Part shown: positions 53,804-59,642 of the stretch, piece by piece | Layout: each line of letters starts with the position of its first letter | Position numbering within the stretch: the first letter of the stretch is position 1 | Source of the DNA: an uncultured Devosia sp. | GTDB taxonomy: Bacteria > Pseudomonadota > Alphaproteobacteria > Rhizobiales > Devosiaceae | Direction of reading: 5' to 3' | DNA length: 59,642 nucleotides | Assembly (NCBI RefSeq): GCF_913055165.1 | Contig: NZ_CAJXJS010000023.1 | Location: 1-59,642, forward strand | The notes under the pieces: generated by a model | What the model saw: the letters and a program-made list of their open reading frames with translations, nothing else | What the model was told of the DNA's origin: nothing | Database searches by the model: none | Translations under genes and position numbers: made by a program

Positions 53804-54746
53804 CGCATTGATCCAGGGCATTCTGCTGGGCGGCTATTACGCCATCCTCGCAGCCGGCCTGTCCCTGATGTTCGGCGTGGTCCGCTTCATTAACTTGGCC
53901 CATGGCGATCTTGCCATTCTGGGCGCCTATCTGGTGCTCTTCGCCGTGGAAGTGCTCGGCCTCTCTCCCTGGGTCGCTGTTGCGGCAACCTTGCCCATCA
54001 TGGCCCTGATCGGCTGGCTGCTGCAGGCGACCTGGTTCGCCCGCACCGTCAAAGGCGGCTTCCTGCTTCCGCTCCTGACCACGTTTGGCCTCGGTGCCGT
54101 GCTGCAGAACGGCATGTTTGGCCTGTTTGGTTCGGACACGAAATCCCTGGGTAATCATATCGGCAACCTCTCCTGGGCCAGTTGGCAATTGCCCTTCGGC
54201 ATCAGCGTCGGCCAATTGCCCGTGATCACCTTCGTGGTGGCCGTCACCGTCCTGGGCACCTTGCAGCTCGTCCTCAGCTTCACCCGGCTTGGTCGCGCAA
54301 TTCGCGCCACCGCCAGCGACCCCGAGGCCGCCGAACTCAGCGGCATCGATGCGCGCGCCGTCCATCGCGCAGCAGCCGCCATTGCCGTTGCTCTGGCAGG
54401 CCTTGCCGGTGCCTTCCTGGCCATGCGGGCGCTGATCAATCCTTATGCTGGGCCGGCCCAGTTGATCTTCGCCTTCGAAGCCGTGGTCATCGGCGGCATC
54501 GGCTCGCTCTGGGGCACGCTCATCGGCGGCATCGTCCTGGGCGTCGCCCAGAGTCTTGGCGCCACCGTTTCGGCGCAGGGATTCCAGCTGGCCGGTCATC
54601 TGGTGTTTCTGGCCGTGCTGGGTGTCCGCCTCTATCTGGCCCATAGCCGCAACCTGGGTGGCTGGCGCAGCCTGCTGCCCGCGCTCAAGCCAGGAAGAAA
54701 GCCCGCGGCCCGGCTTCAACACGCCACCAGCGAGGGTCGGTCATGA
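53796..54746 (+). CDS. Branched-chain-type ABC transporter permease (LivH-like)
   Basis: A 316-aa inner-membrane permease with about eight helices. It starts MLDALIQGILLGGYYAILAAGLSLMFGVVRFINLAHGD, the typical LivH N-terminus. The ATP-coupling loop is around RAIRATASDPEAAELSGID. The ATG at 53796 follows GGAGGT; a seven-codon upstream extension is open but lacks support. Confidence 0.93.
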   Translation: MLDALIQGILLGGYYAILAAGLSLMFGVVRFINLAHGDLAILGAYLVLFAVEVLGLSPWVAVAATLPIMALIGWLLQATWFARTVKGGFLLPLLTTFGLGAVLQNGMFGLFGSDTKSLGNHIGNLSWASWQLPFGISVGQLPVITFVVAVTVLGTLQLVLSFTRLGRAIRATASDPEAAELSGIDARAVHRAAAAIAVALAGLAGAFLAMRALINPYAGPAQLIFAFEAVVIGGIGSLWGTLIGGIVLGVAQSLGATVSAQGFQLAGHLVFLAVLGVRLYLAHSRNLGGWRSLLPALKPGRKPAARLQHATSEGRS

Positions 54747-55750
54747 CACATTACAATGTCGAGCGTTGGACCCGTTCCGGGCGCCTCACCGTCGGGGCTG
54801 CTCTTGCCGGCCTTGTCGTCCTGGTCCTGCTGCCTGCCTTCGCCAGCGGCCTTGTCATCGACAAGCTGACCACCCTGTTTATCTATATTCTACTGGCCGT
54901 CATGTGGAACCTGCTCGCCGGCTATGCCGGGCTGGTCTCGGTCGGCCAGCAGGCCTTTTTCGGCGTCGGCGGCTATCTGGCGCTGCGGCTGGTCGACGCC
55001 GGCCTGCCGCCCTATCTGGCCCTTATTGCAGGGGCTGCGGGTGCCGGCATTGCCGCCATTCCCATCTCCACCTTCGCCTTGCGCCTCAAGGGTGGAGAGT
55101 TTGCCATCGCCATGTGGGTCATTGCCGAGGTGCTGCGCATCCTGGTGATGTTTGATCCCCTGGTCCAGGGCGAGACCGGCACATCGCTTCTGGCCCTCAA
55201 CGCCTATGATCCGGAGCTGCGGCGCAACCTCACCTATTGGCTGGGTCTGGGCGGGCTGGCGCTCATGCTCGCAGGCACCTTCTGGTTGCTGCGCAGCCAT
55301 ATCGGCGCTGCGGCACAAGCCATTCGCGACGATGAGGACGCGGCCGCGTCCATCGGTATCGATGTGATGCGCATCAAGCAGATCATCTTCGTCCTCGCCG
55401 CCTTCGGCTGCGCCCTGGCCGGCACCATCTGGCTGGCCAGCGCCATCACCTTCCTGCCGCGCACCAATTTCGGGGTGCAATGGACCGTGTTCATGCTGTT
55501 CATGGTTCTTGTGGGCGGCCTCAGAACCTTCGAGGGGCCGATCATCGGCGCCCTCATCTTCTTCCTGCTCCAGGAAGTCTTTGGAAATCTGGGGGTGTGG
55601 TACCTGGCTGGCCTCGGCGTGGTCGCCGTCGGGTTCGCCCTTTATCTCCCGGCCGGCCTGTGGGGCAGCTGGCAGCAGCGGAGCGGCCTGCAGCTTCTCT
55701 CAGTCAATGTCGTGCTCAGAAAGTCCGGGCAGTCGACCGAAACACCCTGA
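54743..55750 (+). CDS. Branched-chain-type ABC transporter permease (LivM-like)
   Basis: A 335-aa inner-membrane permease with about nine hydrophobic segments. LLAGYAGLVSVGQQAFFGVGGYLALRL and AAQAIRDDEDAAASIGID are LivM hallmarks. It overlaps LivH by ATGA and is the last gene of the sigma-54 operon. The downstream flgD gene converges on it with a 30-bp gap. Confidence 0.93.
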   Translation: MTHYNVERWTRSGRLTVGAALAGLVVLVLLPAFASGLVIDKLTTLFIYILLAVMWNLLAGYAGLVSVGQQAFFGVGGYLALRLVDAGLPPYLALIAGAAGAGIAAIPISTFALRLKGGEFAIAMWVIAEVLRILVMFDPLVQGETGTSLLALNAYDPELRRNLTYWLGLGGLALMLAGTFWLLRSHIGAAAQAIRDDEDAAASIGIDVMRIKQIIFVLAAFGCALAGTIWLASAITFLPRTNFGVQWTVFMLFMVLVGGLRTFEGPIIGALIFFLLQEVFGNLGVWYLAGLGVVAVGFALYLPAGLWGSWQQRSGLQLLSVNVVLRKSGQSTETP

Positions 55751-55780
55751 CCACCGCGCGGCAGGGCGGCGATCGACTGG

Positions 55781-56464
55781 TTAGCTGTCGTCGCCGTCCG
55801 CTGCCGGCTCGACCAGCCGCACATCGGTAACATCGGACAGGGCAACCTTGTTCTTGCCCACGGTCAGCATGGGCTCGGAACCTGAGAAGTCCACGCCGGT
55901 GACAATGCCCACCGAAGAGGTCGAAACCTTGACCTCATTGCCCGCCAGGTTCGTACCCTTGATTTCGATGGTATAGATGCCGTCAGGCTTGGTATTGCCA
56001 TCCGAGCCAACGCCATCCCAAAGGAAGCTGCCGGGTCCGGCATTGAGCGAGCCGGTTTCGGTATAGACCACGCTGCCGGCCGAATTCTTGATGGTCACTG
56101 TGGCATTGGCCACATTGGCCTCAGCGCTGTAGGCCCAGAAGGCACCGCCGTCCTTGAGTTCGGCCGTTTCGCCCGAAGCAGACACCTGCTTGCCGATATA
56201 AGAGACGGCGTCGGCGCGATAGCTCGTCTGGGTGTTGAGCAGCAGGGCCTCAAGGAATTCATTGGTCTTGAGTTGCTGCTCGACCCCGGTGAACTGCACC
56301 AATTGCTGCGTGAACTGGTTTGTGTCGAGCGGGTCGAGCGGGTTCTGGTTCTTGAGCTGCGTGGTCAGAATCGACAGGAAAGTGTCGAAATTTTCCGCAA
56401 TCGTCGACCGTGAGCCCGAAAGGGCACTGGTATTGGACGAACCTGAAACGCCATCGACGGCCAT
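55781..56464 (-). CDS. flgD: Flagellar hook capping protein FlgD
   Basis: A 227-aa secreted assembly cap of the flagellar hook. The N-terminal FlgD motif is FDTFLSILTTQLKNQNPLDPLDTNQFTQQLVQFTGVEQQ, followed by a FLG/Ig-like beta region (DGVGSDGNTKPDGIYTIEI). It lies 12 nt after fliK, as in other flagellar clusters. No cleavable signal peptide is present, as expected for type III export. Confidence 0.94.
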   Translation of the reverse strand: MAVDGVSGSSNTSALSGSRSTIAENFDTFLSILTTQLKNQNPLDPLDTNQFTQQLVQFTGVEQQLKTNEFLEALLLNTQTSYRADAVSYIGKQVSASGETAELKDGGAFWAYSAEANVANATVTIKNSAGSVVYTETGSLNAGPGSFLWDGVGSDGNTKPDGIYTIEIKGTNLAGNEVKVSTSSVGIVTGVDFSGSEPMLTVGKNKVALSDVTDVRLVEPAADGDDS

Positions 56465-56476
56465 GGCTGCAACTCC

Positions 56477-58132
56477 TTACGCGATAATGTTGACGCCGCT
56501 GGCCTGCAAGGCGCCGCGATAGAGATTGACCATGGGCGCGACGTCCTCAGCCTCGCTTCCGGTCAATCCGTTGTCAGTGGTGGCCGGACCGCCATTGGCC
56601 CCGTCCTGCCCCTTGCCCTCACCCATCTGTCCCTGCTGTCCGGCAAAGGGATTTTGCTTGAGGGAGAATTCGAGATTGGTCTTGGCGCCATCCAGCCCGG
56701 CCTGCTGCAGGGCACGCTCCAGACCGCGCTGGTCGCGTTGCATCAAGTCCAGGGTTTCCGACTTTTCCACGACCAGCCGGGCATTGACCTGCCCCGCCTC
56801 ATTGATATCGAGCCGGACATCGATGCGGCCCAACTCGGGCGGATCGAGCCGGATCTGGAACCGCGTATTGCCGTCCTGCACCTGACGGGCCAGTTCGAAG
56901 GCAATCTGCGGCAGGTTGAGCTGCTGCTGGCTGGTCTGATAGCCCGCCTGGATGATGCGCGGATTGGCTGAAGCGTCCACCCGCATGCCCGCGGGCTGCT
57001 GTGCGGAGGCATCCGCCGATGGCGCCGCGGTATTGGAGGCATCCGTCGGTGCCGAGGCCGCAAAGGCCGGCGCGGCGCGGGTCTCCCGGGTCGTCGGCTC
57101 ATTGCGGTCGCGACCACGCTCGGCAGTGGATTGCCCGCTGGCATCGCTTCGTTCGTCCTGTGCCTCCGCCCGCGCGGCCGCCGCATTGGTCTGCGTGACC
57201 TCTGTCGTCTCAGCCGTTTCGGCAGCCTTGCCGGCCAGCACCGGCTCGGTAAGCTTGAGCGCGGGCATTGCCAGCGCCGGCTCTTCGGGCACTGCAGCGG
57301 CCTGCAGGCTGAGGCCGGCAGCAAAGCGGCTGAGGGCCGCCTCGATTTCAGCGTCGAGCGGCTGGCCCGGTGTCATGCCCAGCGAGGCGAGCTTGTCGGA
57401 AGGTACCTCGCCCTCGGCCAAAGCGGCGAGCAGCGCACCCAGCCTGTCCCCCAGGGCCTTTAACAATCCCTCGGCCGTGCGCGCCTGTTCGTCGGCCACG
57501 CCATCCGCCGCAGACTGCGCCGTGGCCAGGGAGTCCGCCAGCGGGGCCAGCAATTGTGTCAACGCGCCAGCCAGGCCAGTTTCGTCGGCCCCTGTAGTTT
57601 CCAGCAGGGCGGCAAAGTCGTCGGGTATGGCGAGGTCATCGAGAGTGAGACCGAGGGCATCCGCCAGCCCGGTCAGCGCCGTCTCCACCTGTGCCAGCAA
57701 TTCCGGATCGAGCGGCTCACCCTGGTCGAGGCTGGCCTTGAGGGCGCCGAGCGCCTCTACAAAATCGACCATGGGCTTGGGATCGGCGGTGACCGCAGGG
57801 AGAACCGGGCCGTCAAGAACAGCGGCAAGGGCGTCCGGATTGTCGGAATTCTCACTGGCACCATCGCCCGGCTCGCCGTCAATGGCGTTCTGGAGCGTCA
57901 GCCGGAACAGGCCAGCAAGGCCACTATCGCCGCCTTGGCCGGACGTGGCAGAGGCGAGGCCGGCCGGTGCGTTGGCGGCAATGGTCTGCGCGTCCCCGCC
58001 CGCCAAAAGCGCGGCAAACAGCCCGAGCAAGCCCTTGGGCTCGCTGGTCGCGTCCTGCGCACCCGCCTGCTGGCCGGCAAAGGCCCGCGCCGATGCGCTG
58101 GGGCCGCTGATAATCGTCAGATGTGAAGCCAC
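56477..58132 (-). CDS. fliK: Flagellar hook-length control protein FliK
   Basis: A 551-aa Ala-rich, low-complexity protein with a conserved C-terminal Flg_hook domain (FQIRLDPPELGRIDVRLDINEAGQVNARLVVEK, about 430-510). It measures hook length and triggers the switch of export specificity. The poorly conserved, extended N-terminal part is normal for the family. I chose the GTG at 58132 because AGGGG lies about 8 nt upstream; a TTG at 58150 would add six residues. It is followed by flgD. Confidence 0.9.
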   Translation of the reverse strand: MASHLTIISGPSASARAFAGQQAGAQDATSEPKGLLGLFAALLAGGDAQTIAANAPAGLASATSGQGGDSGLAGLFRLTLQNAIDGEPGDGASENSDNPDALAAVLDGPVLPAVTADPKPMVDFVEALGALKASLDQGEPLDPELLAQVETALTGLADALGLTLDDLAIPDDFAALLETTGADETGLAGALTQLLAPLADSLATAQSAADGVADEQARTAEGLLKALGDRLGALLAALAEGEVPSDKLASLGMTPGQPLDAEIEAALSRFAAGLSLQAAAVPEEPALAMPALKLTEPVLAGKAAETAETTEVTQTNAAAARAEAQDERSDASGQSTAERGRDRNEPTTRETRAAPAFAASAPTDASNTAAPSADASAQQPAGMRVDASANPRIIQAGYQTSQQQLNLPQIAFELARQVQDGNTRFQIRLDPPELGRIDVRLDINEAGQVNARLVVEKSETLDLMQRDQRGLERALQQAGLDGAKTNLEFSLKQNPFAGQQGQMGEGKGQDGANGGPATTDNGLTGSEAEDVAPMVNLYRGALQASGVNIIA

Positions 58133-58388
58133 GTGGGCGCCCCTGAACAAACACTCATCCGGCCTATGCGATGCAAGAGCCTTGCCAATCCGTATTGTCA
58201 GAAGAAATTGTTTTATATCATTGGATTAGTTGGTCGGGTCTCATCCGGGCCGCAGCGCCTCGGGGCCAGTCCTGCCGGGCAGGCGGCAAAAGCTGCCGGG
58301 TGCCGCGATGGACAGGCGGGGCACTTTTGCGTATGGAAGCGCCACACAGTAGCCGCTGGCCCTTGACCCCAACCGGATACGAGAAAAG

Positions 58389-59540
58389 ATGTTGAACTCG
58401 CTTGATATTGCCAAGCGCCCGGAGGACACGCGCGTCGTCGTCGCCATGTCCGGGGGCGTGGATTCCTCCGTCGTTGCCGGATTGCTCGCCCGCGAGGGCT
58501 ATGAAGTGGTGGGCGTGACGCTCCAGCTTTACGACCATGGCGAAGCCATTCACCGCAAGGGCGCCTGCTGTGCCGGGCAGGATATCCACGATGCGCGCCG
58601 CGTCGCGGCCAAGCTGGGCATTCCGCATTACGTGCTCGACTATGAAGAGCGCTTCAAGAATGCGGTGATCGAGCCCTTCGCCAATGCCTATCAGCAGGGC
58701 GAAACGCCGGTGCCCTGCATCGCCTGCAACCAGAGTGTGAAGTTCGTCGACCTGATGACCGTGGCGCAGGATCTCGGCGCCGACGTGCTGGCCACCGGCC
58801 ACTATGTGCAGACGCGCTTGGGGGAGGATGGCAGGCGCCACCTGTTCCGTCCGGTCGACAATGACCGGGACCAGTCCTATTTCCTTTTCGCTACCACCCA
58901 GGACCAGCTCGATTTCCTGCGCTTCCCGCTCGGCGGCATGGGCAAGGCCGAAGTGCGCCAGCATGCGCGCGACATGGGTCTGGAAATCGCGGAAAAGCAC
59001 GACAGCCAGGACATCTGCTTCGTGCCGCAGGGCAAATATGCCGACATCATCGCCAGGATGCATCCCGAAGCCCTCAGCAAGGGCGAGATCGTGCATCTTG
59101 ATGGCCGTGTGCTGGGCGAGCACGAGGGCATCGTTCATTACACCATCGGCCAGCGCAAGGGTCTGGGGATCGCCGCGGGCGAGCCGCTCTACGTGGTCAA
59201 GCTCGATCACCGGACCGGTCGCGTCATCGTCGGCCCGCGCGAGGCCTTGAAGACGCATACGGTGCGCCTGCGCGACGTCAACTGGCTGGGCAGCCTGCCG
59301 CTTGCCGAGGCCAGCGCCGGCAATGGCGCCCCGGTCGAGGTCAAGGTGCGTTCCACCCGCGGCCCGCAGCCGGCGGTGATCCAGATGCGGGACGGCGATG
59401 TCTATGTAACGCTCGTTTCGGGCGAATACGGCATTTCCCCCGGCCAGGCCTGCGTCTTTTATGCCGATGACAGCGAAACCAGCGAAGTGCTGGGCGGTGG
59501 CTTCATTGCCGAAGCGGTGCCGCAGGCGCTGGTAGCTTAG
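58389..59540 (+). CDS. mnmA: tRNA-specific 2-thiouridylase MnmA
   Basis: A 383-aa cytoplasmic enzyme that thiolates uridine 34 of Lys, Glu and Gln tRNAs. The ATP pyrophosphatase loop is SGGVDSS at residues 21-27. The catalytic cysteines are C113 in [10 protein letters not shown] (with C110 nearby) and C210 in QDICFVP. The usual second-domain motifs [12 protein letters not shown] and [10 protein letters not shown] are present. It is divergent from fliK with a 238-bp AT-richer gap that probably holds both promoters. Confidence 0.96.
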   Translation: MLNSLDIAKRPEDTRVVVAMSGGVDSSVVAGLLAREGYEVVGVTLQLYDHGEAIHRKGACCAGQDIHDARRVAAKLGIPHYVLDYEERFKNAVIEPFANAYQQGETPVPCIACNQSVKFVDLMTVAQDLGADVLATGHYVQTRLGEDGRRHLFRPVDNDRDQSYFLFATTQDQLDFLRFPLGGMGKAEVRQHARDMGLEIAEKHDSQDICFVPQGKYADIIARMHPEALSKGEIVHLDGRVLGEHEGIVHYTIGQRKGLGIAAGEPLYVVKLDHRTGRVIVGPREALKTHTVRLRDVNWLGSLPLAEASAGNGAPVEVKVRSTRGPQPAVIQMRDGDVYVTLVSGEYGISPGQACVFYADDSETSEVLGGGFIAEAVPQALVA

Positions 59541-59577
59541 AGCCGTCCCGCAGGGCAAATCGCTCCTGTCTAGCGGT

Positions 59578-59610
59578 GGGATGCTAGAAAGGCGTAGCGG
59601 ACGGCATCCC
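59578..59610. repeat. Inverted repeat downstream of mnmA
   Basis: GGGATGC (59578-59584) and GCATCCC (59604-59610) are perfect complements with a 19-nt loop, 37 nt after the mnmA stop. There is no T-run, so a terminator call is weak. Nothing else is seen up to the right edge. Confidence 0.35.
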
Positions 59611-59642
59611 GCAACGCTCCCGGGGCTTACCCCGTCCATTGG

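Noticed and set aside
59541..59642. A tRNA gene after mnmA
   Set aside because: The inverted repeat there does not fit a cloverleaf; no T-loop or anticodon arm can be placed.

Overview
The window looks like chromosome from a GC-rich, free-living, flagellated alphaproteobacterium of the Hyphomicrobiales (Devosia/Pelagibacterium-like). The basis is the codon use, the many sugar ABC transporters each paired with a LacI or ROK regulator, the ars operon carrying an aquaglyceroporin, and a large chemotaxis operon beside flagellar genes. The genus is an inference from style, not from a marker gene. No tRNA, rRNA, CRISPR array, insertion sequence, integrase or phage gene was seen.

Layout. 1-4.3 kb: the end of a TetR gene with a palindromic operator, biosynthetic threonine ammonia-lyase (ilvA), an exported protein of unknown function and a HAD pyrimidine 5'-nucleotidase. 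4.3-9.7 kb: an ABC exporter, then a compact arsenic operon (arsR, thioredoxin-type arsC, aqpS-like channel, glutaredoxin-type arsC), then a SmtB/CzrA-type zinc sensor and a His-rich CDF metal exporter. 9.7-12.8 kb: an SDR and a flavoprotein on the minus strand, and an HD-GYP response regulator. 13.3-24.9 kb: one long chemotaxis operon (STAS, cheY, cheA, cheW, mcp, mcp, cheW, cheR, cheB, and a soluble receptor-like protein).

24.9-31.3 kb (minus): an alpha-L-fucoside operon (GH151-like enzyme, LacI regulator, GH95 fucosidase, zinc dehydrogenase) with a LacI-type operator in front. 31.5-38 kb: a sugar ABC transporter split over two divergent transcripts (ROK regulator, ThuA-like protein and ATPase one way; binding protein and two permeases the other). 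38-45.6 kb: a second sugar ABC transporter, a serine hydrolase, a clan GH-J glycosidase and a LacI regulator, tied together by two copies of one 16-bp palindrome.

45.6-55.8 kb: a XylR/DmpR-class sigma-54 activator, divergent from an operon for an aldehyde dehydrogenase, a coniferyl-alcohol-dehydrogenase-like SDR, an HSL-type esterase and a complete branched-chain-type ABC importer whose binding protein has a Tat signal. A near-consensus -24/-12 promoter and upstream palindromes lie in the gap between them. This reads as uptake and oxidation of an aromatic alcohol or ester. 55.8-59.6 kb: flgD and fliK on the minus strand, then mnmA.

The most novel candidate is the last gene of the chemotaxis operon (23129-24859). 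It is soluble, carries two degenerate chemoreceptor-tip motifs, and has between them a DxxxQ motif resembling the CheZ phosphatase active site. The rest of the operon has no CheZ, CheC, CheX or CheD.
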